The position numbers and the translations under genes were made by a program. Positions 19,314 to 28,744 of a stretch of DNA of 64,000 nucleotides are shown here, piece by piece. How positions within the stretch are numbered: the stretch's first letter is position 1; every line of letters begins with the position of its first letter. The notes below the pieces were generated by a model. The model saw only the letters and a list, made by a program, of their open reading frames with translations. It made no database searches and had not been told where the DNA came from. The DNA lies in the NCBI GenBank assembly GCA_026707735.1, contig JAPOWH010000027.1, forward strand, positions 1 through 64,000, in the 5' to 3' direction. The stretch comes from Gammaproteobacteria bacterium (GTDB lineage Bacteria > Pseudomonadota > Gammaproteobacteria > Pseudomonadales > Azotimanducaceae).

Positions 19314-21545
19314 ATGAAGAAAACTCTATTCGCCCTGCTTGCAATCTTCGTCATGGGCGCGGCGGCACAGGAACTTGAAGAAATAGTGGTGACTGCGCAA
19401 AAGCGAAGTCAGCCCATTCAGGAGGTTGGCATGTCGATCGGCGTGATGTCTGGGGACGATGTCGCTCAGGCTCTGCGCGGTGGATCGGACATTTTGGCCC
19501 TTGCAAGCCGATTGCCAAGCTTCCATGTCGAGTCGTCCAACGGTCGACTGGCACCGCGGCTCTACGTCCGGGGGCTGGGGAACATTGACTTTGACCTCAA
19601 CGCCTCGCAACCTGTTTCATTCGTTCTCGATGAAGTGGTACTCGAGAATCCAGCTGCCAAAAGTTTCCCGCTTTTTGACATTGAGCGACTCGAACTGTTG
19701 CGCGGTCCACAGGGAACGTTGTTTGGCAGAAACACTACCGGCGGCATTCTTAAATTCGACTCCAACAAGCCAACGTCAGAACGGCTAGCGTTGTTTAGCC
19801 TGAATTTAGGAGCTCGCGACCATCTGCGCACAGACTTAGTCTTTAACGGACCCGTGAAGAGCATTGGCGCAAAAATGCGCATGGCGTTCATGGCTAACAC
19901 CGTTGGCGACTGGATCCACAACGTTGCTCCAGGATTTGTTCAATCCAACGCGCTTGGAGGCTTCGAAGACTATGCCTTTCGTCTTCTCGCTGCATTCAAT
20001 CCAACACAACAGTGGGACTTGTTGCTAAATCTACACGGGCGGCAACTTGAAGGTACCCCGACCATCTTCTATGGGAATGCAATACAACAAGGGTCCAGCC
20101 GTCTTGTAGCGGGGTTCTCGCGAAAATTTGCCAGTTTGGATGCTTTTGACCAGCACTTTCAACGCTCTAAGCAACTAGGTCTCTTTGCAACGCTCAATTT
20201 CCATTCCGATCTTGTGTCCGTGCATTCGGTAACCGGAATCCACTCCGTACTCGAACAAATTTCCAGAGGCGACGTCGACGGCGGCTACGGGTCTGTGTTT
20301 GGAAGCGTCTTGCCCTCAGGTCCCGGAGCCGGGATACCCTTTGATGCGCAAACTGCCGACAGCCTTGACGGGCACATTCAGATTACGCAGGAGCTTCGAG
20401 TTGAAGGCCGTCGGGGGAATCGCTTTTGGCGCGTAGGTTTCTACATGTTTCATGAAAACTTAGAGATCGAAACCTTCAATTTCGACACCGTATTCGCGCC
20501 ACACACTCAAAACGGATATGTGCATCAAGACCAGAAGACGCGAGCATATGCCCTATTTGGCTCACTCGATCTCATAGCTGAACAGAGACTCGACATTAGC
20601 TCAGGATTGCGTATCTCATCGGACCAAAAGGAATTTGAGGTCATTCGGACTCAATCGCCGCTTTCATTTCTCGGCATCGGGGCTATTGGTCCCCTTCGCA
20701 CCGAACCAGGCGACACCGTACTAACTTGGGATTTGACCGCCAACTACGACATCGCGCCAGACGTAGTTGGCTACGCTCGCCTTGCGAAAGGTCACAGAGC
20801 ACCTGCAATTCAAGGTCGTCTTTTGTTTCAAGATGAGATATCAGTTGGCGAATCGGAAACGAGCCTTTCCGTTGAAGTTGGTGTAAAGGCACTGGCACTC
20901 AGCCGGCGCCTACGCATTCACGGCTCGGTGTATCGCTATGGAGTCGACGACTTTCAATTGACCAAGATCGGCGGGGCTGGAAATGTAAACGAACTGATCA
21001 ACGCCGACCTTCTCCTGGGATATGGAACCGAATGGGAAATCGATTGGTTTGTGAACCAGTCTTGGCTCGTAACGGCAGGCGCAAGTCTGAATCTCACGGA
21101 AATAGACGATTCGACTTTGTCAGTCAACGGTTGCGGCTCGGCCACCCTACTCTACGGCTGTACGGTTACAGATCCCAAGTTGCCCAGTGGCGAACACCTG
21201 ATTCATGGCAATAGTCTCTACAACGCACCGGAGCGAATCTTGAACCTTTCTGTGCACTACGAAAGACCATCAAGAGCTGGCACTGTCGAGTTTTCAACGG
21301 ATTGGGCCTATCGAAGTTCCTTGAGATTTACGCTATACGAAAGTCTTGAGTATGCCGACGATGGCGCAACTGAAGGCGGCGCCCGTCTAGGAATTCGATT
21401 CCCGAACGAACGCCACACACTCTCAGTTTACGTGCGCAACCTGCTCAATGACCGATCCATGATTGGATCAATCGACTTCAATAACCTTGCGGCGATGCTC
21501 AACGCCCCAAGAACTTGGGGGATCGAATATAGGCACGTCAACTAA
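19314..21545 (+). CDS. TonB-dependent receptor
   Basis: A 743-residue outer-membrane receptor. A Sec signal peptide ends near GAAA, directly followed by the TonB-box-like ELEEIVVTAQKR. The plug domain spans about residues 30-160 with FVLDEVV and the LLRGPQGTLFGRNTTGG signature, then a beta-barrel ending in GIEYRHVN. The sequence type matches the large marine/proteobacterial group of receptors for organic substrates, but no substrate can be named. The frame opens at 19236 within the groESL terminator; the ATG at 19314 begins the signal peptide and is the true start. No transporter or regulator is adjacent. Confidence 0.92.
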   Translation: MKKTLFALLAIFVMGAAAQELEEIVVTAQKRSQPIQEVGMSIGVMSGDDVAQALRGGSDILALASRLPSFHVESSNGRLAPRLYVRGLGNIDFDLNASQPVSFVLDEVVLENPAAKSFPLFDIERLELLRGPQGTLFGRNTTGGILKFDSNKPTSERLALFSLNLGARDHLRTDLVFNGPVKSIGAKMRMAFMANTVGDWIHNVAPGFVQSNALGGFEDYAFRLLAAFNPTQQWDLLLNLHGRQLEGTPTIFYGNAIQQGSSRLVAGFSRKFASLDAFDQHFQRSKQLGLFATLNFHSDLVSVHSVTGIHSVLEQISRGDVDGGYGSVFGSVLPSGPGAGIPFDAQTADSLDGHIQITQELRVEGRRGNRFWRVGFYMFHENLEIETFNFDTVFAPHTQNGYVHQDQKTRAYALFGSLDLIAEQRLDISSGLRISSDQKEFEVIRTQSPLSFLGIGAIGPLRTEPGDTVLTWDLTANYDIAPDVVGYARLAKGHRAPAIQGRLLFQDEISVGESETSLSVEVGVKALALSRRLRIHGSVYRYGVDDFQLTKIGGAGNVNELINADLLLGYGTEWEIDWFVNQSWLVTAGASLNLTEIDDSTLSVNGCGSATLLYGCTVTDPKLPSGEHLIHGNSLYNAPERILNLSVHYERPSRAGTVEFSTDWAYRSSLRFTLYESLEYADDGATEGGARLGIRFPNERHTLSVYVRNLLNDRSMIGSIDFNNLAAMLNAPRTWGIEYRHVN

Positions 21546-21710
21546 GGTATCCTGAGCAATCAAATCAAGAACGAGTACGTTCATTGAGCTCTTGAACCTG
21601 CCAAATGACTACGAGCGGGTTGCAGGTTCCGCTCTGGGGAAGACCCGCAACCAATCGAGTGCAATGCACCAAAGTCAATTACGTGGAATGTCAAAATCCT
21701 GAACATGCGA

Positions 21711-23906
21711 CTAACCGCTAATGCTGAATCCAAATTCAATGGATCGCCCCGGAAGTGGCACCGCATCCTTGATGGGTGAAGTATGCGGGCGCTGCTCTGA
21801 ATCAAGTAGATTCTTAGTTTGCATGAATAACTTAGCTTTTCTATCGGAAAGGTCAAACTCATACTCGACATCTACTGAAACATCTGTATACGCGTCAGTT
21901 GGCAATATAAACTCCGGTGTGTCCGAGACTTCTGTGTGATGAACAACAGAAACAACCGCAGTAAGTTTGTCTCGAATTGCTTCGAACCGACTCACAAGTC
22001 GATTCGCTGGCTCTCGGGGAAAGTTGTCGTTTCCGGGCAAATCCACCTTTGCGTTTACAAAGTCGTAGCTGAATCCTGAATTTACGACCCAATTTGCGTC
22101 CTCATACAGGCGATACTCCAGCGATAGATCGCTTCCTACAAAGGAAGCATCGTTCTGGCGAAACTGATAGACAGGAAGTCCATCTTCGACTTCCCCAGTT
22201 GGGATGTCGTAGATGAAGCTGTCCGCCCATCGAACATAGCCCGTGGCTGATGCGCGCAATCGTCCCAAGCCATACTCAAGCGATACATTAACGGCCCGTA
22301 TGTCTTCACTTGACAAGTCGGGATTGGCTTCCAGATGGCTACCCGTCGCCAAATGCACGCCCTCAACGAACAGCTCATCCGCTAGCGGAGCACGAGAAGA
22401 GAAGTCCAATGTTGCGTCCAGCATCAGATTTTCGTTGAGCGGATAGGCAAATCCACCAGAAGCGTTGAAAAGCACGAAGTCCTTCTCACCAAACTCCTGG
22501 TGATCTACAACAGCACTCTCAATGCGTACACCAAGCTGATAATCGGTCTTACCGTGTTGAGTGTGCCCCACCCAGAACAATCCGGATATAGCAGTCTTAA
22601 TTGGCATCGAATTCGCTTCACCTGAAGTGAAAATAAACTCACTTTGGTTGGTCTGCCATCCAATTGCGTGCGTCCAGTCATTAATTTTGGGCGTAGTGAC
22701 CACAAGCCTGGAATCTAGAGCGTTCGTTCTCTCAAAAGTAGTCTCGGGAACGTCATTCTCGAGTTCGTCGTGCGAATAGTCACTAAATCCAATTCGCCAA
22801 CTCAGGTGGTCCACATTCTCGATCGGCGTATCGACTCCCATCTCCAGGTCCAATCTGGAATATTCGAGATCGATGTGTACCCGTTCTCCTTCCATATGAG
22901 GTTCATGGTGATCGTCGTCAGAGTCATGATGGTCGTCCTCAGCATCGTGATGATCGTCATCCTCGTGCGGTTCGTCGTGGTGCTCGTGCTCGATTGGAAT
23001 GCCAATGGTAGTGTTGGAGCTCGCCAACGCTACGCCGACAAAACCCCAATCCTGAACAAAGGAGAGTCCAATTGACCCACCACGATTCTCCACATCGCTG
23101 TTTGGCAGAGTTCCACAGGGGTTTTCCTCTTCTTCGTGGTGCTCTCCATCCTCCTCGTCTGCATGCTCCATTTCTTCGAGTTCGTGCTGTTCAATCAATG
23201 CAGACGACATTGCACATCCTGCCATCTTGTAGTCGCCAGCACTTCGCGAATAGCCGTCCACATGAAGAACAAAGTCGTTAAATCCAAAGTCCGCGTGTCC
23301 AGCGCCATATAGCCGGTTTCCGTTGTCTCTAGCACGCATCTCGAAACGGTACTCGGCACCACCATCTGGGAATCCCGTAGGAATGCGACCCGTCTCCGCA
23401 TTTATTACTCCTCCCGATGAGCCTGAACCAAACAACAGGGTGTTCGGTCCCTTCAATATCTCAATCTGATTGGCAACGAATGGTTCCACCAACGGAGGAT
23501 GGTCTCCTGGTGTCGTTGCCACGTCCATCGGACGCAGTCGATCGTAGAGGAGAAGTACGCGTGGACCATCCATGCCATGAATCACTGGATGCGCGGACCC
23601 TGATCCAAACGATGCATTCCGCACTCCAGGAACTTGCGACACGACATCAGCTAAATTCTCAGCGCGAACTCGGTCTAGATCGTTGTGATCCACCGAGACC
23701 ACGTCAGCGTCCGAAATAGCTCGAACTCCCGCCCCAGAAAGAGGATGGGCAACAATAGTGACTTCCTCCATGTGAGAATCGGTATTTTCCGTCTCATCGG
23801 ATTCGTTCATGTTGTCTTCTGAATCACTTGCATAGCAGACCGAAGTCAGACCAGCAAACAACAATACACCTACCGTTCTCAGCAATTTCATTCCAATAAT
23901 CTTCAA
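21711..23906 (-). CDS. ZnuD-like TonB-dependent receptor with His/acid-rich loops
   Basis: A 731-residue outer-membrane receptor. Signal peptide, then a plug with PVIHGMDGPRVLLLYD and VEPFVANQIEILKGPNTLLF, close in pattern to ZnuD-type zinc receptors. Two extracellular-loop-like segments are extremely His/Asp/Glu-rich: residues 240-261, bracketed by C231 and C264, and residues 307-337, in which HH pairs alternate with acidic clusters. Such loops bind zinc in ZnuD. A TTG start at 23906 is preferred because AAGGAG stands 5 nt upstream; the ATG at 23891 is an alternative. It converges on the other TonB receptor. Zinc is the most likely cargo; copper or nickel is possible. Confidence 0.85.
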   Translation of the reverse strand: MKIIGMKLLRTVGVLLFAGLTSVCYASDSEDNMNESDETENTDSHMEEVTIVAHPLSGAGVRAISDADVVSVDHNDLDRVRAENLADVVSQVPGVRNASFGSGSAHPVIHGMDGPRVLLLYDRLRPMDVATTPGDHPPLVEPFVANQIEILKGPNTLLFGSGSSGGVINAETGRIPTGFPDGGAEYRFEMRARDNGNRLYGAGHADFGFNDFVLHVDGYSRSAGDYKMAGCAMSSALIEQHELEEMEHADEEDGEHHEEEENPCGTLPNSDVENRGGSIGLSFVQDWGFVGVALASSNTTIGIPIEHEHHDEPHEDDDHHDAEDDHHDSDDDHHEPHMEGERVHIDLEYSRLDLEMGVDTPIENVDHLSWRIGFSDYSHDELENDVPETTFERTNALDSRLVVTTPKINDWTHAIGWQTNQSEFIFTSGEANSMPIKTAISGLFWVGHTQHGKTDYQLGVRIESAVVDHQEFGEKDFVLFNASGGFAYPLNENLMLDATLDFSSRAPLADELFVEGVHLATGSHLEANPDLSSEDIRAVNVSLEYGLGRLRASATGYVRWADSFIYDIPTGEVEDGLPVYQFRQNDASFVGSDLSLEYRLYEDANWVVNSGFSYDFVNAKVDLPGNDNFPREPANRLVSRFEAIRDKLTAVVSVVHHTEVSDTPEFILPTDAYTDVSVDVEYEFDLSDRKAKLFMQTKNLLDSEQRPHTSPIKDAVPLPGRSIEFGFSISG

Positions 23907-24116
23907 TCTATCTCCTTGTGTTCAAATTTGATGAATGTGATTTGGCGTCACTCTAGACAAATTCAGTGCCTTCCAATCACCCAACAGTAAAACACCACAG
24001 TCATTCTAAGGACAGAATTCTATGGCCCAGCTGTTTGTCCTACTTCGAAGTCTTGTCCAGAGCCATTCACAGCACGAGTTACTTCAGACATCGTCAGATG
24101 ACGCCTTCGAGATTGC

Positions 24117-24464
24117 TCAAAGCGACACTACGGTTTCAAAGCCACCCACGATCATGCGTGACTGATCGAAGAGTTGTGGAGTCTCACGCTCTTGCATCTC
24201 TTCACGGAATGCCGCCATTGCCCGATTTCGCGCTTCTTTAGATGGCCAAGTTATCCAAGCGAAGCACACGCTCTCGTTCGGTTCGCACTTAACGGCTTTG
24301 ATGAATGAGGTGTTTCCAGGATCCGGCACTTCGTCAGCCCAACACTGAACCCACGACAATGCGCCGTGAGACTTGAATATCTTCCCCATCGTAGTCGAGT
24401 ACTCAACATACTCGTGCTTCTTTTCATTGGGCACTGGCGTTATGAATCCGTCGACATAGGTCAT
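24117..24464 (-). CDS. DUF1428 (YbaA-like) protein
   Basis: A 115-residue protein of the DUF1428 family, a dimeric ferredoxin-like (alpha/beta barrel) fold of unknown role. The start MTYVDGFITPVPNEKK, the central GALSWVQCWADEVPDG-like stretch and FAWITWPSKEARN match E. coli YbaA. It lies 81 bp downstream of the RND pump gene on the same strand and may be cotranscribed, though its own promoter cannot be excluded. No catalytic residues are assigned in this family. Confidence 0.9.
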   Translation of the reverse strand: MTYVDGFITPVPNEKKHEYVEYSTTMGKIFKSHGALSWVQCWADEVPDPGNTSFIKAVKCEPNESVCFAWITWPSKEARNRAMAAFREEMQERETPQLFDQSRMIVGGFETVVSL

Positions 24465-24545
24465 AGTTTCCCCATCAAACTTGCGTCAGTTTCAATCAGT
24501 TGCGGTAGCGACAATCAACAAACCGGTGGTGTCATTGATCTGGCG

Positions 24546-27500
24546 TTAGTCCTTAGATCGGCTGAATAACCTTCCGATGTTGTCGAATATGAGATACAGA
24601 CACGGCAGAATCAGAAGCGAACCGACAGTGGACGCAACGAGCCCTCCAATGATCGTCATGGCCATTGGTTGTCGTAGCACAGCTCCCTCGCCTCCGCCGA
24701 ACAGCAACGGAAACAACGCAAGCGCCGTAGTGAGCGTCGTCATGGTAATGGGTCGCAAACGAATTCCCGCGGCCTCGGACAACGCCGCAAGCCGCTCCTT
24801 GCCGTCAGCCATGAGCTGACGTGCAGTCGCTATGAGCAACACGGCATCATTGACCGCAACGCCTCCCAAGACAATCAATCCGAGCATCACCATGACTCCG
24901 ATGGGCTCTCCCACCGGCACCAAGACGCCAGCAACTCCAATCAATGCAATCGGGATCGCGTAGAGAATTGTGATGGGTTGCAGTAGCGACTCGAAGGAAC
25001 CAGCTAGGACCATCAAGACCAAAATTATGGCGAGAATGCCAGCCAGTCGCAACTCTCCGAACGTTCTAGCTCTCTCTGCCTCCTGACCGTGCATTTGCAC
25101 CGTCATGCCGGATGGAAGCAATCGGTCATTGACAATTTCGCTTACAGCTTCTATGGCTTGCGGTTGCGTGTAGCCATCGTTGACGAGAGCGGTTACTTGT
25201 GCGACTCGACGTTGGTTGCGCCTGAAAATCTCTCGAGCACCTGTCTCTTCTCTAAACGTGGCAACCTCTCCAATGGCCACCTTGCGTCCCTGGCCGCTGA
25301 GGAATGGAAGATTCTCTAGATCCTCTCTGAGCAAACTTTTCATGCGCAACATGATTGGATACTCTTCGTCGCCAATTGTTAGGTAGGTGATTTCTCTTCC
25401 ATCAAGATTTGATTGCAACACTCCCGCGACGGTGTCAATGCCTATTCCGAGTGCGTCCGCAGCGGCATCGTCCAGCTCCACACGCAATTCAGGCGGCCCG
25501 CCCTCGAAGGATGATCGAACGTTCCACAGCTGTGGGAGGGAAGCCATTTCAACTCGAATCTGTTCGGTAATGTCTCGCAGATCCTCAATCGTAAGTCCCG
25601 ATACTTCGACAACTACAGGCGCAACTCCGGTGTCAAACGCATCACTCAGCGCCGAGCGGTTGAGTTCCCAAACTACCTCTGTATCTGGAAGTTGATCCAA
25701 GTCGTCTCTCAATGCGTCCGCAAATGCGTTGCCAGATGGAGCTTCTTCGGTCAGGCGAACCGTTAGGCGGGCAGTGTTCTCAGCTGTCATTTCGCTGCGA
25801 ATAATCCGATCGTCGTCAGGAAGGCGACCAATCTCTGCCAAGGTAGCCTCGACATACTGGGGCGCTCCGTCCCTGATTGACGATTCAATGCCCTCCACCG
25901 CTCGCGATGTTGACTCGACCCGTTGTCCGCTGGGACCTATCAGTCTCATCGAGAACTGCTTCGGATCGGATGGCGGAAGGAGCTCTGTGCCAAGTCCCAA
26001 TAAACCGTATATTGCAGCTCCCACGCCGATCGCAGAAACCAACACTACAAGCCAAGATACTCGCAATAGTCGACCAACTAGCGCTTCCAAGCCGCGTCGA
26101 ATTGGATGAATCTTCTCTTCGACGACGTTTCCAAGGGCATCCCGTTTGGCAGGTTCGATAAACCATCTTCCAAGCGCTGGAATGAGAAACACCGCCACCG
26201 CTAGAGATGCTGCCAAGGAGACGACTACGGTGAAGGCAATGCCGTCGATTAGCCGCGCTGCCAATCCTTGAACGAAGAATATTGGGAGAAAGACGACACA
26301 AGTAGTCAGAGTGCTTGCCGTTATGGCGCCAGCCACCAGCCCAGTTCCCTTCTTCGCCGCTTCCTCGGGCGAGTCTCCCATTCGAGCTCGTCGATACATG
26401 GATTCGACAACGACAATCGCATTGTCCACCAGCATCCCAGCACCTAAAGCCAATCCACCCAGGGTCACAATGTTGAAACTGTAGTTGCCAAAATGCATGA
26501 AGAAGATTGCCGCCAGCACCGACACGGGTACCGCAAGGCTGACGATGAAAGTGGCACCTATGGAACGAAGGAAGAAAGCCAACACCAAAATCGCGAGCGC
26601 AACACCCAACAATGCGGCAATTCTCAAATCGTCGAGTGCATCCACGACAAGCGTGGCATTGTCAGTGATCTCATGGACTTCCACCCCGGGAAGATCTTCG
26701 CTGAGACCCTTGAGTGCTTGCTTGATCGTATTGGAAACCGTGACCGTATTGGAACCCGCTTCCTTGTAAATTGAGAGACCGATGCCTTCCTGCCCGTTTA
26801 CCAACACCACATGGTCAATTTCAACCTCGCCCGGTACAACATCTGCTACATCGCTAACCCTGACGGCAACACGAGAATCGCTCTCGCCTTGTATGTAGCG
26901 AACGATCACATCGCCTATGTCCTCTGCGCTCTCAAAACGCAATCGTGCCCGAAGGGAAAACACTGAACCACCGTCTTCTAGTGTTCCAGCGTTAATGTCC
27001 CGATTTTCGGATTGGATGCGAGTGAAAACCTGGTTTTGCGTAACCCCGAAAGCGCTAGCCCTATATTCGTCGAATATGACGCTGATTTCTCGCCTTCGTC
27101 CTCCGGTGACCTGTACTTCAGCAACTCCTGTCAAGGCTTCCAAGGATGTTCCCAACTGCCTTCGCGCGATCTGGCGCAACTCAACTAGATCCGGAGACCC
27201 GCTAGGAGCTACTAGTCCAAGAATGAGTATGGGTTCCTGGCTGGGGTCGAACCTGCGAACTTGAACCTCATCAACCTGTTGATCGGCTTCGAACTGCTCC
27301 ACGGCTTTTTGCACATCGATCATTCCAGTGTCGAGATTGGTTTCCCAATTGAAGTAGACCGTAGCCACAATTCGACCCGAGCGTGCATGCATCTCGACGT
27401 CTCTTACGCCGCGAACGCCGACAATCCTCTGCTCTAGACGTTCTCCGTAGAGTCGCTCCATTTCCTCGGGAGGACGATCACCAGAAGTGAGAGAAACAGT

Positions 27501-27647
27501 GACTGTCGGTGCATCAAGATTGGGAAGCAGATCGATGGGGAGTCGATCAAACGCTAGAGAGCCAACCAGCGCGACTGCGAAGGCACAAACGCAGATTGCA
27601 ACCGGCCTTCGCGTCGCTAGGCCGGCAAGAGTCTCAAAGAAGTTCAC
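24546..27647 (-). CDS. RND efflux pump permease (HAE1-type)
   Basis: A 1033-residue inner-membrane proton-driven pump of the AcrB/MdtB superfamily with two six-helix repeats and two large periplasmic loops. The TM4 proton-relay segment reads GAGMLVDNAIVVVESMYRR, with a single Asp then Asn, as in many MdtB/C-like pumps. TM10-11 shows GGVAVNDAVLLIA. The gene starts with GTG at 27647 directly after the adaptor's TAA, with a GGGGA ribosome site inside the adaptor's end. With the adaptor it exports drugs, lipids or other hydrophobic compounds; no outer-membrane factor gene is adjacent. Upstream in the same operon is an ABC transporter. Confidence 0.95.
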   Translation of the reverse strand: MNFFETLAGLATRRPVAICVCAFAVALVGSLAFDRLPIDLLPNLDAPTVTVSLTSGDRPPEEMERLYGERLEQRIVGVRGVRDVEMHARSGRIVATVYFNWETNLDTGMIDVQKAVEQFEADQQVDEVQVRRFDPSQEPILILGLVAPSGSPDLVELRQIARRQLGTSLEALTGVAEVQVTGGRRREISVIFDEYRASAFGVTQNQVFTRIQSENRDINAGTLEDGGSVFSLRARLRFESAEDIGDVIVRYIQGESDSRVAVRVSDVADVVPGEVEIDHVVLVNGQEGIGLSIYKEAGSNTVTVSNTIKQALKGLSEDLPGVEVHEITDNATLVVDALDDLRIAALLGVALAILVLAFFLRSIGATFIVSLAVPVSVLAAIFFMHFGNYSFNIVTLGGLALGAGMLVDNAIVVVESMYRRARMGDSPEEAAKKGTGLVAGAITASTLTTCVVFLPIFFVQGLAARLIDGIAFTVVVSLAASLAVAVFLIPALGRWFIEPAKRDALGNVVEEKIHPIRRGLEALVGRLLRVSWLVVLVSAIGVGAAIYGLLGLGTELLPPSDPKQFSMRLIGPSGQRVESTSRAVEGIESSIRDGAPQYVEATLAEIGRLPDDDRIIRSEMTAENTARLTVRLTEEAPSGNAFADALRDDLDQLPDTEVVWELNRSALSDAFDTGVAPVVVEVSGLTIEDLRDITEQIRVEMASLPQLWNVRSSFEGGPPELRVELDDAAADALGIGIDTVAGVLQSNLDGREITYLTIGDEEYPIMLRMKSLLREDLENLPFLSGQGRKVAIGEVATFREETGAREIFRRNQRRVAQVTALVNDGYTQPQAIEAVSEIVNDRLLPSGMTVQMHGQEAERARTFGELRLAGILAIILVLMVLAGSFESLLQPITILYAIPIALIGVAGVLVPVGEPIGVMVMLGLIVLGGVAVNDAVLLIATARQLMADGKERLAALSEAAGIRLRPITMTTLTTALALFPLLFGGGEGAVLRQPMAMTIIGGLVASTVGSLLILPCLYLIFDNIGRLFSRSKD

Positions 27648-28727
27648 TTAATCCCCAAGTACTTTGACCTGGGCGTTATGTGTGAGTATTTCCAAACCTC
27701 TAACCACCACTCGATCGCCTGGCTTCACGCCTTCAATTACTTCGTAGAAGTCATCGTCAGCAAGACCTAGTTGAACCTCTGTCAACTTGACCCGTTGTCC
27801 GTCCAGCACAAACACAGTGTGGTTGGTGCCCCTTCGTGTTACAGCTTCGCGATTGACGACGGGAACTTGAAGCCGCTGCTCGGTAATGATTTCCACGCGA
27901 ACGTACATGCCAGGTCGCAAAATCTCGCCTTCATTGTCAACCCGAATTACGGCCTGAAAGGTATGAGTTTGAGGATCGACTGTAGGAGATAGACGTACTA
28001 CTTCGCCTTGAATTGACAAGTCAGAAAAGGCGTAGTGCAGAATGCGAACCTGCTGTCCGATTTTCACTTTGCTCAAGTCGGGCCCAATCAAATCGACGTA
28101 TGCTTCAAGCACATCTAGAGGCGCAACTTGAGCGATCAACAGACCTGTACCGATGAGTGAACCATCGGCGATCGGTATTTCCTCCTGGTCGCGAGCGAGC
28201 TTGAGAATTGTGCCCGAGATCGGCGTCGTTACCTGTGTGTTTGCATCGTTGAGCTTGGCTCTCTCATACTCAATACGTGCATTTTCAAAAGCCACTTCGC
28301 TATTGCGAAGATCAGCCTCCGGAATGGTACCGGACGCATGCAATCGTCGGTTGCGGTCCCGTTCAATTCGTGTAGTTTCCAGGTTTGTCAGCGCTTGTTC
28401 CATTCCGATGTGCAATTCCGCTTCAATGCCCGAAATCTGCGCTATGGTTTCTCCTGCCTCAACCACCTTGCCCTCAACGAATCGCTCCCCCGACCTGTCC
28501 CTTCCTATATAGAGTCTTCCAGGGATCTGACTATTGAGATCAGCCCGAGCGCGAGTTTTGAGGTCGCCATTGGCAAGAATGATGGTTTCTATGTCGCCAA
28601 GTTCGATCGTCTCGACCTCAACGGGGGCGCGAACTTCGAGCTGCGGCAAGGGTGGAGGCGGACTACAGCCCGCGACGAGCAGACCTACGGCAATTGCGGC
28701 AATTACCGCACAAGAGTGTTGTTGCAT
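27648..28727 (-). CDS. RND efflux periplasmic adaptor lipoprotein
   Basis: A 359-residue membrane fusion protein. The leader ends in lipobox LVAGC, so it is lipid-anchored to the inner membrane. Barrel-sandwich (lipoyl-like) halves flank a coiled-coil hairpin at about residues 90-155 (LTNLETTRIERDRNRRLH and VAFENARIEYERAKL), followed by beta-barrel and membrane-proximal domains. A frame extends to 28772, overlapping the upstream gene, but the ATG at 28727 begins the leader and has AAGAAG before it. It links the RND pump to an outer-membrane channel. It could also serve the ABC permease encoded 17 bp upstream. Confidence 0.93.
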   Translation of the reverse strand: MQQHSCAVIAAIAVGLLVAGCSPPPPLPQLEVRAPVEVETIELGDIETIILANGDLKTRARADLNSQIPGRLYIGRDRSGERFVEGKVVEAGETIAQISGIEAELHIGMEQALTNLETTRIERDRNRRLHASGTIPEADLRNSEVAFENARIEYERAKLNDANTQVTTPISGTILKLARDQEEIPIADGSLIGTGLLIAQVAPLDVLEAYVDLIGPDLSKVKIGQQVRILHYAFSDLSIQGEVVRLSPTVDPQTHTFQAVIRVDNEGEILRPGMYVRVEIITEQRLQVPVVNREAVTRRGTNHTVFVLDGQRVKLTEVQLGLADDDFYEVIEGVKPGDRVVVRGLEILTHNAQVKVLGD

Positions 28728-28744
28728 ATTCTTCTTGTCGAAAA

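Noticed and set aside
21560-21680. Inverted repeats in the convergent gap between TonB receptors as a bidirectional terminator
   Set aside because: The stems are about 6-7 bp with long, competing loops and no T-run on either strand.
23922-23931. A TCAAATTTGA palindrome upstream of the ZnuD-like gene as a Zur site
   Set aside because: It is short and does not resemble the known Zur consensus; such palindromes are common by chance.
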